In this document: positions 53,285 through 61,711 of the stretch, piece by piece
How positions within the stretch are numbered: the stretch's first letter is position 1
Layout: every line of letters starts with the position of its first letter
NCBI GenBank assembly: GCA_020073305.1
Contig: JAIQFK010000004.1
Location: 186,001-250,000 of the forward strand
Origin: Terriglobia bacterium
Lineage (GTDB): Bacteria; Acidobacteriota; Terriglobia; Bryobacterales; Bryobacteraceae
Length of the DNA: 64,000 bases
Direction: 5' to 3'
Notes under the pieces: model-generated
Told to the model about the DNA's origin: nothing
The model's database searches: none
Seen by the model: only the letters and a program-made list of their open reading frames with translations
Translations under genes and position numbers: made by a program

Positions 53285-53650
53285 TTAGCTCCAGTAGTGA
53301 GAGATGAATCCGTAGGTCACGGCTACGGCCGCGCCGATCAGGGGAAAGGCGGCGAACGCGAGCGCCAGGCGGAACGGCCAGGCGAGCCAGGTAGAACCAA
53401 AACTGATTAGAGCCTGCGCAGCCAGGATCAGAACGAAGCCAACCACAAACCCCTGGCCATCGTAAATGCACCAGGGGCAGTGCTTTGCGTGTGCGAGATG
53501 GATGTTACAGGCGGCCGCAGCGCCCGCCCACCACGACTTGCACTCGCAGCCGAAAATCCACGAGCAGAAATTGATGGAAAACACCGCCGTAGGAGCGGCC
53601 GCGAGCACAAAGATCAGAGCCCGACCGAGAGACCTTGGAAGCGAAGGCAT
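53285..53650 (-). CDS. Cys-rich membrane protein of unknown function
   Basis: Protein of 121 residues with three hydrophobic stretches: the first near 10-25 (ALIFVLAAAPTAVFSINF), the second 75-95 (GFVVGFVLILAAQALISF), the third near 100-118. Between the first two is a soluble loop rich in Cys and His: CSWIFGCECKSWW, AACNIHLAHAKHCPWCIYDG. The spacing suggests a bound metal or disulfides. Start at ATG 53650 is preferred over 53674. Its stop touches the thioesterase start. I do not recognise a named family. Confidence 0.6.
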   Translation of the reverse strand: MPSLPRSLGRALIFVLAAAPTAVFSINFCSWIFGCECKSWWAGAAAACNIHLAHAKHCPWCIYDGQGFVVGFVLILAAQALISFGSTWLAWPFRLALAFAAFPLIGAAVAVTYGFISHYWS

Positions 53651-53717
53651 CGGCGCGATTATAAACCGGCGCAACCGGTTGGCGCCTGCGGGCGTCTGTT
53701 AAACTTAGCTACTGGAA

Positions 53718-54455
53718 ATGCGCGTCAAAGTGCTGTTTTTCGGCATGTTGAAGGACATTGTCGGCTCGGCCGAGGAGCAGCTCAACGTGGCGGAGGGCGC
53801 GCAACTGGAGAATATTTTCGACCACTACGCTGGCCGCTTTCCGCGGCTCCGGGAAATGGCATCGAGCATCGTGCTGGCGCGCAATCACGAGTTTTCCCCC
53901 GTCTCAGCCGAAGTCAGCGAGGGTGACGAGGTGGCCTTCCTGCCGCCGGTGAGCGGTGGGTCGACGTCGGCGCAATTGCAGTACACGCACGAAATAGACG
54001 ACGCTGCGGGTCATTTCTTCGCGCTGACTCGGCAGCCGATCGATACGCGCGCGATCATTACGCGCCTGGTCAAGGGTGAAGACGGCGCAGTCATTACATT
54101 CGAAGGCGTGGTGCGCAACAACAACAAAGGGCGCCGCACGCTCTACCTGGATTACGAGTGTTACGAGCCCATGGCGATCAAGATGCTCGCCGAAATAGGC
54201 CGCGAGATTGCCGGATCGTTCGCTATCGGCCGCATTTCGATGGTGCACCGTCTGGGGCGCATGGAAATCGGCGAAACCAGCGTGGCGGTGATCGTCACCG
54301 CGGCACACCGCAAAGCCGCTTTCGATGCGGCGCTCGAAGGAATCAACCGGCTCAAGCGGCTGGTCCCCATTTGGAAAAAGGAGTACTTTGTGGACGGGGA
54401 GGTCTGGGTGGAAGGGGAGTGGGACCGCAGTGCGCCGCTTGCTTCTCAACCTTAG
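53718..54455 (+). CDS. Fused molybdopterin synthase, MoaD-MoaE (MoaX-like)
   Basis: Molybdenum cofactor enzyme of 245 residues in which both subunits of molybdopterin synthase are joined. Residues 1-81 are MoaD, ending in FLPPVSGG (Gly80-Gly81), the tail that must carry a free thiocarboxylate. A linker follows, then MoaE (~95-240) with FEGVVRNNNKG, HRLGRMEIGE and the catalytic-Lys segment PIWKKEYF. In the mycobacterial fusion MoaX, cleavage after the Gly-Gly is known; the same is expected here. The 3' end overlaps the next gene by 26 bases. No other moa genes are in the window. Confidence 0.9.
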   Translation: MRVKVLFFGMLKDIVGSAEEQLNVAEGAQLENIFDHYAGRFPRLREMASSIVLARNHEFSPVSAEVSEGDEVAFLPPVSGGSTSAQLQYTHEIDDAAGHFFALTRQPIDTRAIITRLVKGEDGAVITFEGVVRNNNKGRRTLYLDYECYEPMAIKMLAEIGREIAGSFAIGRISMVHRLGRMEIGETSVAVIVTAAHRKAAFDAALEGINRLKRLVPIWKKEYFVDGEVWVEGEWDRSAPLASQP

Positions 54456-55398
54456 TCTCGGTTTCGCCGCAGCGTTTGCCGCTCTCGCTCAGCAAGCGGA
54501 CATCCGGGTGGATGTCAACCTGGTGCGCGTCGTGGCTACGGTAAAAAACGCGGCCGGCGAACTCATTGGATCACTTTCCAAAGAAGACTTCACGCTTGTG
54601 GACAATGGCGTCCCACAACAGGTCGCGGTGTTCGAGCGCCACACCGAGCAGCCGCTCTCGGTTGCGCTGCTGATTGACACCAGCGGCTCGACCGCCAAGG
54701 ATCTCAAGTACGAAGTGGATTCGATCGGCCGGTTTCTGCACGCTCTGTTTGCGGAGGGGAACCCGAAGGACACCGTCGCGCTGTTCAGCTTCAATTATCA
54801 GGTGGTGAGGCACAACTATTTCACGCGTAATGCGGGTCCCATCGAGCGGTCCTTGCATACCCTCCACGGCGAGGCCGGCACTTCTCTCTACGATGCCATC
54901 TACCTCGCATCCAGGGACCTGGACAACCGGGATGGCCGGCGCATTATGGTGATTGTCACGGATGGCGGCGATACCACCAGCACCGTCGACTTTCATGCGG
55001 CGCTCGAAGCCGCGCAACTGGCCGACAGCGTCATTTATCCCATTCTGGTTGTGCCCATCGCCAACGATGCGGGGCGTAATGTCGGCGGCGAGAACGCGCT
55101 GACTACGCTGTCCGCGGGAACCGGTGGCCATGTCTTTGCCCCCACCATCGGCGCCGAACTGGATCGAGCGTTCACCCATTTGATCGAGGACCTGCGTACG
55201 CAATACCTGCTTGCCTATTACCCGCGGGAGGTTCCACTCACTAAGAACCGCTTCCACCGTCTGGAGGTCCGTGTGAGCAAGCCGCAATTGCGCGTGCTAG
55301 CGCGCAATGGCTATTATGGGGAGGCGGAAAGCAGTTCCGGCACTCCGAGCGGCAGATTCTCGGTAGCCCCCAAGGCATTGAAACACCAGGAGCCCTAG
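54430..55398 (+). CDS. Secreted VWFA-related domain protein (Acidobacteria type)
   Basis: Exported protein of 322 residues. The start is GTG 54430, inside the 3' end of the moaD-moaE gene; a GGGGAG lies about ten bases before it. The signal peptide reads LLLNLSLGFAAAFAALAQ. The next segment (VVATVKNAAGELIGSLSKEDFTLVDNG) precedes the VWA domain, whose metal site is LLIDTSGST (DxSxS) with a later Thr and VTDGGDTTS. This arrangement is highly amplified in Solibacter-like genomes. Its stop overlaps the next start (TAGTG). The ligand is unknown. Confidence 0.85.
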   Translation: MRRLLLNLSLGFAAAFAALAQQADIRVDVNLVRVVATVKNAAGELIGSLSKEDFTLVDNGVPQQVAVFERHTEQPLSVALLIDTSGSTAKDLKYEVDSIGRFLHALFAEGNPKDTVALFSFNYQVVRHNYFTRNAGPIERSLHTLHGEAGTSLYDAIYLASRDLDNRDGRRIMVIVTDGGDTTSTVDFHAALEAAQLADSVIYPILVVPIANDAGRNVGGENALTTLSAGTGGHVFAPTIGAELDRAFTHLIEDLRTQYLLAYYPREVPLTKNRFHRLEVRVSKPQLRVLARNGYYGEAESSSGTPSGRFSVAPKALKHQEP

Positions 55399-55643
55399 TG
55401 TCATCCAAGCATGGTGGAAAATCAGGCACGCGCGCGCCCGAACATACGTTTGAGGAGGCCAAATATCTCAAGCGTCTCATCGAGCAGCAAATTCCGGTGC
55501 GGGTCCGATTGAGCAACAACGAGGAGGTGACCGGCGTGGTCGAATACTACGACGCGTCGTTCATCCGTATCACCCGAAACGGCGAACCGAATCTCTTCAT
55601 TTTCAAGCACGACATCAAATATCTGGTTGAGGCAGGTTCGTAG
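55398..55643 (+). CDS. hfq: Hfq-like RNA-binding Sm protein
   Basis: Protein of 81 residues with one Sm fold. The order of strands matches Hfq: YLKRLIEQQIPVRVRL, EVTGVVEYYDASFIRI (Sm1), then the Sm2 part FIFKHDIKYLVE, where FKHDI corresponds to YKHAI. It is clearly diverged: the usual Gln in the N-terminal helix and GxIxxFD are altered (GVVEYYD). The GTG start overlaps the stop of the VWFA gene. It may be a true Hfq or an Sm-like relative. Confidence 0.7.
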   Translation: MSSKHGGKSGTRAPEHTFEEAKYLKRLIEQQIPVRVRLSNNEEVTGVVEYYDASFIRITRNGEPNLFIFKHDIKYLVEAGS

Positions 55644-55649
55644 CCGCAC

Positions 55650-56462
55650 ATGCCTGCGTACCTCGAAACCGCGGTCGAGATCGCGCGCGAAGCCGGCGCT
55701 CTGCTGGCCACGTTCTTCGAGCGGCATGTGCCATTTGAGACGAAGGGCGAAAACGACCTGGTAACGGAAGCCGATCGCGCATCGGAGCGGTTGATTGTGG
55801 AGCGATTGCGCACGCATTTTCCCTCGCACGCCATTGTGGCCGAGGAGGGTGGGGGACACGAGAGCGCGTCCGGCTACCGGTGGTATGTAGATCCCCTCGA
55901 CGGCACCACCAATTTCGCCCACAGCTTTCCTATGTTCAACGTGACCCTGGCACTCGAAGCCGAGGGCGAATTGGTCGCCGGGGTGATCTTCGATCCCATC
56001 AAGAATGAACTGTTCACCACCGAACGCGGGGCCGGTTCTTATTTGAACAACCGCCGTATCAGAGTCTCGCAAACCCGGAAGCTCACCGACGCGCTGGTGG
56101 CCACCGGCTTTCCCAGCCGCAAGCGCCACCTGAATATCAACATCCATTTCTACCACCAGCTCGGGATGCAGACGCATGGAGTGCGCAGATGCGGCTCAGC
56201 GGCGATTGACCTGGCGTATGTGGCGTGCGGCCGGCTGGAAGCGTTTTGGGAATTCGGCTTGAATCCGTGGGATATGGCGGCGGGAGTGCTGCTGATCGAG
56301 GAAGCGGGCGGCAAATGTTCGGGCATGCACGGCGAACCACACCGGCTGCGCGGACCGGACCTGGTTGCCGATAACGGACTGATTCACGAGGAAATCGTTG
56401 GCCTGTTTGAAGAAATTTTCTCAGGCCGCTATCGTGTTCCGATGCCCGCAATAGCGGGCTGA
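55650..56462 (+). CDS. suhB: Inositol-1-monophosphatase family protein
   Basis: Mg-dependent phosphatase of 270 residues. Metal ligands are seen in AEEGGG (Glu65/Glu66), DPLDGTTNF (Asp81, Asp84) and NPWDMAAG (Asp near 209). The length is normal. It begins seven bases after the Hfq-like gene, so the pair is coupled. Substrates in this family include inositol phosphate, NADP and PAP, and SuhB also binds RNA polymerase in enterobacteria. Confidence 0.9.
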   Translation: MPAYLETAVEIAREAGALLATFFERHVPFETKGENDLVTEADRASERLIVERLRTHFPSHAIVAEEGGGHESASGYRWYVDPLDGTTNFAHSFPMFNVTLALEAEGELVAGVIFDPIKNELFTTERGAGSYLNNRRIRVSQTRKLTDALVATGFPSRKRHLNINIHFYHQLGMQTHGVRRCGSAAIDLAYVACGRLEAFWEFGLNPWDMAAGVLLIEEAGGKCSGMHGEPHRLRGPDLVADNGLIHEEIVGLFEEIFSGRYRVPMPAIAG

Positions 56463-56555
56463 AGGCCGCCGAACCGTGCGCGGCAACGCTGGGGGAATTC
56501 AGGCTATTCCTTTACTTTCAGCGCCTTAAGATGTTAGCCTAGGTGTCTCATTTCC

Positions 56556-57860
56556 ATGCGAACAGTTGATTTGATTCATCGGAAGCGTGACGGCGAGGAA
56601 CTGGATTCACCGGAAATCTCCTACCTGATCGACGCTTACACCCGGGGAGAAATCCCGGATTACCAGATGTCGGCCTTTCTGATGGCCGTATATTTTTCCG
56701 GAATGACGGACCGCGAAGTGAGCACCCTGACGGAGTGTATGATCCGTTCCGGCGAGACCGTGGATCTGTCGTCGGTCAATGGTGTCAAGGTCGACAAGCA
56801 CTCGACCGGCGGGGTTGGCGACAAGACCAGCCTGGTAGTGGCGCCTCTGGCGGCGGCCGCAGGGGTCATCGTGCCCATGATTTCGGGACGGGCTCTGGGG
56901 CACACCGGCGGAACGCTCGACAAGCTCGAATCCATTCCCGGATTTCGCACGGACTTGACGGTGGAACAATTTCACGCACAACTGAGCGAGATCGGACTTT
57001 GTTTCATTGGACAATCCGAGCGGGTTGCGCCGGCAGACGGCAAGCTTTATGCGCTGCGCGATGTCACGGCCACCGTGGAATCGATTCCGCTGATCGCTTC
57101 GTCGATCATGTCGAAGAAGATGGCCGAGGGACTGGACGCCCTGGTGCTTGATGTCAAGGTGGGTTCCGGCGCTTTCATCAAGAAGCAGGTGGACGCACGG
57201 CGCCTGGCGCAGATGATGGTGGGCATCGGCCGGCGCATGGACAAGCGCGTGCAGGCGCTGATCACCGACATGAACCAGCCGCTCGGTTATGCGGTGGGCA
57301 ATGCGCTGGAGGTGATGGAAGTTTCGCAGACGCTCATGAACCAGGGCCCGCCGGATTTGACTAGGCTGTGCCTGGAGCTGGCGGCGCGCATGATCTTTCT
57401 GGCCAAGATTACACCGACGCTCGAAGACGCGCGGCACGTGGCGGAAAACAAGCTGGTGGACGGATCGGGCTACCGGAAGTTCAAGCAAGTGATCCAGGCG
57501 CAGGGCGGCAATGCGCAGGCGCTGGACAAGTTCGAGCTGCTCCCCAACGCCACGGGGATGCGCGAAATCACTTCGCCGCGAGCGGGCTATGTGAGCGCCA
57601 TCGGTGCGGAGGACATCGGACGGGCGTCCACGCTGATGGGCGCGGGCCGCGACCGCAAGGACGATCGGATCGATCCCGCCGTCGGCGTCATCCTCGAAGT
57701 CAAAATGGGCGAAAAAGTGGATGCCGGCTCGGTACTGTGCCGCCTCTACTACACCAGCGAGGAGCATGTGGAGGAAGCATCGGAGATGGTGGAGGATGCC
57801 TTCCGCGTCTCTCAGCAGAAGGCGGAGGAACGGGAGCTGATCCTCGAGGTTGTAGGGTGA
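56556..57860 (+). CDS. deoA: Pyrimidine-nucleoside / thymidine phosphorylase
   Basis: Enzyme of 434 residues that splits thymidine or uridine with phosphate to free base and (deoxy)ribose-1-phosphate. The family signature SGRALGHTGGTLDKLE and the phosphate site KHSTGGVGDK are complete, and the C-terminal domain is present. Length fits the bacterial pyrimidine nucleoside phosphorylase. It opens a nucleoside-salvage block and lies 93 bases after suhB, so it could have its own promoter. Confidence 0.94.
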   Translation: MRTVDLIHRKRDGEELDSPEISYLIDAYTRGEIPDYQMSAFLMAVYFSGMTDREVSTLTECMIRSGETVDLSSVNGVKVDKHSTGGVGDKTSLVVAPLAAAAGVIVPMISGRALGHTGGTLDKLESIPGFRTDLTVEQFHAQLSEIGLCFIGQSERVAPADGKLYALRDVTATVESIPLIASSIMSKKMAEGLDALVLDVKVGSGAFIKKQVDARRLAQMMVGIGRRMDKRVQALITDMNQPLGYAVGNALEVMEVSQTLMNQGPPDLTRLCLELAARMIFLAKITPTLEDARHVAENKLVDGSGYRKFKQVIQAQGGNAQALDKFELLPNATGMREITSPRAGYVSAIGAEDIGRASTLMGAGRDRKDDRIDPAVGVILEVKMGEKVDAGSVLCRLYYTSEEHVEEASEMVEDAFRVSQQKAEERELILEVVG

Positions 57861-57865
57861 GAGTT

Positions 57866-57918
57866 CCGACGCGGCGACACGGCGAAGCGGCGACGCGGCG
57901 ATTGAGAGTCCGCGTCGG
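57866..57918. repeat. Inverted repeat enclosing GCGGCGA direct repeats
   Basis: CCGACGCGG (57866-57874) and CCGCGTCGG (57910-57918) form a perfect 9-bp stem. Between them are short direct repeats of the type CGGCGACACGGCGAAGCGG. The element fills most of the 64-base space between the phosphorylase and the transporter gene, just before the ATG at 57925. Confidence 0.55.
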
Positions 57919-57924
57919 GCTTTA

Positions 57925-59148
57925 ATGGGCCGGTATACCGGACTCCTCGGCATCCTCGCCATCCTCGCGGTTGCATACCTGTTCTCCAAGCATCGTCGTG
58001 CCATCAAGGTTCGCGTGATTTTCTGGGGCCTGGGGCTTCAATTCACGTTCGCGGTGCTGGTGCTCAAGACCGATTTTGGAAAGATTTTTCAGGCGATCGG
58101 TGTGGGCGTCAACGCCATGCTCAATTACGTTGAGGCCGGCAGCCAGTTCGTGTTCGGTCCGCTAGGCGCCAAGAGCGGTCCGTTCGGAGTGGTCTTTGCG
58201 TTTCAAGTGCTGCCCATCGTCATCTTCATTGCTTCCTTTTTCTCGATTCTGTATTACCTGGGGGTGATGCAAGTGATTGTGCGCGCCATGGCGGTGGTGA
58301 TGCTGAAAGTCATGGGCGCGAGCGGCGCGGAATCGCTGAACGTGGCCGCCAGCATCTTCATGGGCCAGACCGAGGCGCCGCTGACCATCAAGCCGTTCAT
58401 CGCCGGCATGACGGAATCCGAGCTCTTTACCATCATGGTGAGCGGCATGGCACATGTCTCGGGCGCGGTGATGGCGGCTTACGTGAAGATTGCCGGCGTC
58501 GAGATCCGGCACCTGCTCACCGCGGTGATCATGACGGCTCCAGCCACCATTATGCTGGCCAAGATGTTCATGCCTGAAGTGGACAAGCCAGCCACCGCGG
58601 GCCGCGTGGATGTGCGCGTGGAAAAGACCTCGGTGAACCTCATTGATGCCGCGGCACGGGGTGCGGGAGACGGTCTGCACCTGGCGCTGAACATCGGCGC
58701 CATGTTGATCGCCTTTCTGGCGCTGATTGCGATGATCAACGGAATGCTGGGGTGGGGGCGGTCTCTGCCCGGCTTATTCTGGCTGCCGGTTTCGTTGCAA
58801 CAGGTTTTTGCGTGGCTGTTCGCTCCGGTGGCGTGGCTCCTGGGCGTGGCCTGGAACGACTGCGCCACCATTGGGAACCTGCTGGGCACGCGGCTGGTGC
58901 TGAACGAATTTGTGGCGTTTCTGGAACTGGCCCCGCTGAAAGCGCATCTGGAACCGCGGTCGTTTACCATCGCCACGTACGCGCTGTGCGGTTTTGCGAA
59001 CTTCAGCTCGATTGCGATTCAGATCGGTGGCATCGGCGCGATCGCTCCCAGCCGGAAATCAGATCTTGCCCGCTTGGGATTGAAGGCGGTAGCGGTCGGG
59101 TCGATGGCCAACTTCATGTCAGCTTGCATTGCGGGGATGCTGGTGTGA
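57925..59148 (+). CDS. nupC: Concentrative nucleoside transporter (NupC family)
   Basis: Inner-membrane importer of 407 residues with about nine predicted helices that brings in nucleosides with H+ or Na+. Family segments are VIFWGLGLQFTFAVLVLKT, GQTEAPLTIKP (substrate binding), and NEFVAFLEL near the C-terminus, followed by YALCGFANFSSIAIQIGG. It sits between two nucleoside phosphorylases and overlaps the next start by four bases (GTGA). Confidence 0.94.
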   Translation: MGRYTGLLGILAILAVAYLFSKHRRAIKVRVIFWGLGLQFTFAVLVLKTDFGKIFQAIGVGVNAMLNYVEAGSQFVFGPLGAKSGPFGVVFAFQVLPIVIFIASFFSILYYLGVMQVIVRAMAVVMLKVMGASGAESLNVAASIFMGQTEAPLTIKPFIAGMTESELFTIMVSGMAHVSGAVMAAYVKIAGVEIRHLLTAVIMTAPATIMLAKMFMPEVDKPATAGRVDVRVEKTSVNLIDAAARGAGDGLHLALNIGAMLIAFLALIAMINGMLGWGRSLPGLFWLPVSLQQVFAWLFAPVAWLLGVAWNDCATIGNLLGTRLVLNEFVAFLELAPLKAHLEPRSFTIATYALCGFANFSSIAIQIGGIGAIAPSRKSDLARLGLKAVAVGSMANFMSACIAGMLV

Positions 59149-59954
59149 TCTCGGAGGCCGCCGCTTGGATCGCCGCACGCACGAAATTGCGGCCGCGGGT
59201 AGCGGTCGTGCTCGGCAGCGGATTGGGTGGGTTTGCCGATGAACTGATGGGGCGCGAGGAGTTTCCTTACGCATCCATTCCGAATTGGCCGGCATCGACC
59301 GCCGTGGGCCACGCGGGAAAGCTTGTGCTCGGCCTGCTGGGCACGCTCGAGGCGGCAGTGATGTCCGGGCGCGTGCACCTGTACGAAGGGTATACGCCGG
59401 CACAGGTTGTATTTGGCGTTCGGGTCTTGGGCACACTGGGTGTGCGCGCCGTGGTGTTCACCAACGCGGCAGGTGGGATCAACCTTGCCTTTGAACGCGG
59501 AGCGCTGGCCCTGATTTCGGATCATATCAACCTGCAGGGTGCGAATCCGTTGGCCGGAGCGAACGCGGACGCGCTGGGACCGCGTTTTCCCGACATGACG
59601 GAGGCATATTCGGCCGCGTATCGTGCGACAGCGAAACAAGTAGCGCGCGAGCTTGGCATCCGCCTGGGGGAAGGAGTGTATGCCGCCGTGCTGGGGCCGA
59701 GCTATGAAACGCCCGCCGAGATCCGGTACCTGCGCGCGATCGGAGCCGACATGGTCGGGATGTCCACGGCTCCCGAGGTGATTGCAGCGAACCACATGGG
59801 CGTTCGCTGCCTCGGGATTTCCTGCGTGACGAACATGGCGGCTGGCATTCTGCCCAGCAAAATTAACCACGAAGAAGTCCTCGAGACCGGCGCGGCAGTG
59901 CGCGGCACGCTGGCGAAATTGTTGAAGGCGCTGTTGCCGCGGCTGGAGGTGTAG
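59145..59954 (+). CDS. punA: Purine-nucleoside phosphorylase
   Basis: Trimeric-type phosphorylase of 269 residues acting on inosine and guanosine. The start is GTG 59145 inside the nupC stop; a reading that extends back to 58752 lies in nupC and is not conserved. Recognised parts are VVLGSGLGGFADEL (phosphate loop), VFTNAAGGI, SDHINLQG, GVYAAVLGPSYETPAE and GMSTAPEVIAANH. Residues after the TNAAGG loop agree with the family. Confidence 0.94.
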   Translation: MISEAAAWIAARTKLRPRVAVVLGSGLGGFADELMGREEFPYASIPNWPASTAVGHAGKLVLGLLGTLEAAVMSGRVHLYEGYTPAQVVFGVRVLGTLGVRAVVFTNAAGGINLAFERGALALISDHINLQGANPLAGANADALGPRFPDMTEAYSAAYRATAKQVARELGIRLGEGVYAAVLGPSYETPAEIRYLRAIGADMVGMSTAPEVIAANHMGVRCLGISCVTNMAAGILPSKINHEEVLETGAAVRGTLAKLLKALLPRLEV

Positions 59955-59955
59955 C

Positions 59956-60339
59956 GTGGACGGCCTGATCGAAGCGGCGCTGCATGTTCGTGACCACGCG
60001 CACGCTCCGTTCTCGGAATTCAAAGTCGGCGCGGCGCTTGAAGGGGACGACGGCCAGATTCACACGGGCTGCAACGTGGAGAACGCGACATACGGTCTGA
60101 CGGTCTGCGCAGAACGCGTGGCGGTATTTAAAGCCGTCTCGGAAGGCGCGCGCAAGTTCCGGCGCATCGCCGTGGTGGCGGACACAGATGCGCTCACACC
60201 ACCGTGCGGTGCCTGCCGGCAGATCCTGTGGGAATTCTGCGGCGACATAGAAGTGATTCTGGCGAACCTTCACGGCAAGACGGAATCACTGCGCTTGAAG
60301 GAGCTATTTCCAAGGCCTTTTGATGCGTCTTTTTTATAG
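59956..60339 (+). CDS. cdd: Cytidine deaminase
   Basis: Zinc enzyme of 127 residues converting cytidine to uridine. The Zn site and catalytic Glu are complete: Cys51-Ala-Glu53 in TVCAERVA, and Cys84/Cys87 in PPCGACRQ; GCNVENATYG binds the ribose. The start is GTG 59956, one base after the punA stop. It feeds uridine to the upstream phosphorylase. The last ~17 bases overlap the next gene. Confidence 0.95.
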   Translation: MDGLIEAALHVRDHAHAPFSEFKVGAALEGDDGQIHTGCNVENATYGLTVCAERVAVFKAVSEGARKFRRIAVVADTDALTPPCGACRQILWEFCGDIEVILANLHGKTESLRLKELFPRPFDASFL

Positions 60340-61711
60340 CCTCTTTCTATTTGCGGCTTGCCTGGCTGCCGAACCCGTCGACTGGATCTGGAGCGCGCGA
60401 TACGTCATCACGATGGATGCGCAACGCCGCGTCATCGAGAATGGCGCCGTGGCGATTCGCGGCGATCGCATCGTCGCGGAAGGCCCGCAATCGGAAATCG
60501 ATCACAACTTTCAGCCCAAGCACCGCCTCGACCGTCCCAATGCGCTGATCTCGCCCGGCCTCGTCAACACACACACGCATGCGCCCATGGTGCTGTTCCG
60601 GGGTATCGCCGACGATCTGCATTTGCAGGACTGGCTCGAAAAGTTTATCTTTCCCGCCGAAGCGCGCAATGTTACGCCCGATTTCGTGCGCTGGGGTACG
60701 CGCCTTGCCTGCCTGGAGATGCTGCTGGGCGGCACAACGACCTTTACCGACATGTACTATTTCGAGGACGTGATCGCGGAGACGGCCAGAGAGTGCGGCA
60801 TGCGCGGTGTGTTGGGGGAGACGATCATCGGATTTCCCTCGCCGGATTCGAAAACGCCGGCGGATGCGCTGCGGTTCACGGAGAAGTTTCTCGAGCGCTT
60901 CCGCGGCGACCCGCTGATCACGCCGGCCGTCGCGCCGCACGCCATCTATACGAACTCTGACGAGACTCTGGAGCGGTGCCGTGCCCTGGCCAACCACTAT
61001 GCCCTGCCGCTGTTGATTCACGTCTCGGAGACCAAACGTGAGAATGATGAGTGCCTTGCCAAGCGCGGAAAAACCCCAACTGCGGCGCTGGACTCGCTGG
61101 GAGTGCTCAGCGGCCGCACGCTGGCAGCGCATGCTGTGTGGGCAACGGACGCTGATCTGAAGATTCTGCGCGAGCGTCACACCGGGATCGCCCACTGCCC
61201 ATCGAGCAACATGAAACTGGCCAGCGGCGCGGCACCGGTCATGAAGATGCTGGCGCTCGGTCTGGCTGTGGGCCTTGGCCCGGACGGCCCGGCCGGCAGC
61301 AACAACGATCTGGACCTGTTCGAGGAGATGGATCTGGCCTCCAAGCTGCAAAAGGTGATCACCGGCGATCCGGAGGCGCTACCGGCGCGGCAGGCGCTGG
61401 AAATGGCAACCATGGGAGGCGCGCGGGCTCTTGGCCTCGAGAAAGAAATCGGATCACTCGAGATCGGGAAACGCGCGGATCTGATTACCGTCCGGCTCGA
61501 CCAGCCGCACGCCGTGCCACTCTATGACGTGTATTCGCACGTGGTGTACGCGCTCAAAGGGTCGGACGTGCGCGACGTGATGGTGAACGGCCGGCTCGTG
61601 GTTCGGGACGCGCAGCCGCTGACGCTCGATTCCAAGCAGGTCATTGCGAAAGCGGAAGAGTTCGGGCGCAGAGTGCGCGACAGTCTGAGGGCCGGCGCTA
61701 CAGCGCAGTGA
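60323..61711 (+). CDS. mtaD: Amidohydrolase of the 5-methylthioadenosine / S-adenosylhomocysteine deaminase type
   Basis: Zn-dependent deaminase of 462 residues (ATG 60323; TTG 60320 just before). Metal and catalytic residues are clear: NTHTHAPM (HxH), HVSETK (His and Glu), AHAVWA (His), and GPDGPAGSNN (Asp), all typical of the SsnA/MtaD branch. Unusually, the N-terminus is a hydrophobic signal-like segment (MRLFYSLFLFAACLAAEP), so the mature enzyme may be periplasmic. The gene overlaps cdd by 17 bases and closes the salvage block. Exact substrate is not certain. Confidence 0.82.
   Translation: MRLFYSLFLFAACLAAEPVDWIWSARYVITMDAQRRVIENGAVAIRGDRIVAEGPQSEIDHNFQPKHRLDRPNALISPGLVNTHTHAPMVLFRGIADDLHLQDWLEKFIFPAEARNVTPDFVRWGTRLACLEMLLGGTTTFTDMYYFEDVIAETARECGMRGVLGETIIGFPSPDSKTPADALRFTEKFLERFRGDPLITPAVAPHAIYTNSDETLERCRALANHYALPLLIHVSETKRENDECLAKRGKTPTAALDSLGVLSGRTLAAHAVWATDADLKILRERHTGIAHCPSSNMKLASGAAPVMKMLALGLAVGLGPDGPAGSNNDLDLFEEMDLASKLQKVITGDPEALPARQALEMATMGGARALGLEKEIGSLEIGKRADLITVRLDQPHAVPLYDVYSHVVYALKGSDVRDVMVNGRLVVRDAQPLTLDSKQVIAKAEEFGRRVRDSLRAGATAQ

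Noticed and set aside
54325-54429. An upstream extension of the VWFA gene
   Set aside because: It reads the moaD-moaE 3' end out of frame; GTG 54430 gives a clean signal peptide with a ribosome site.
56607-58007. A 466-codon open frame on the minus strand across the phosphorylase gene and the start of nupC
   Set aside because: It mirrors conserved sense codons of two well-recognised genes and crosses their junction; its protein is His/Arg-rich and not protein-like.
60347-61351. A 334-codon minus-strand frame opposite the MTA/SAH-type deaminase
   Set aside because: Antisense shadow of a gene with all its metal ligands intact; no ribosome site or domain of its own.
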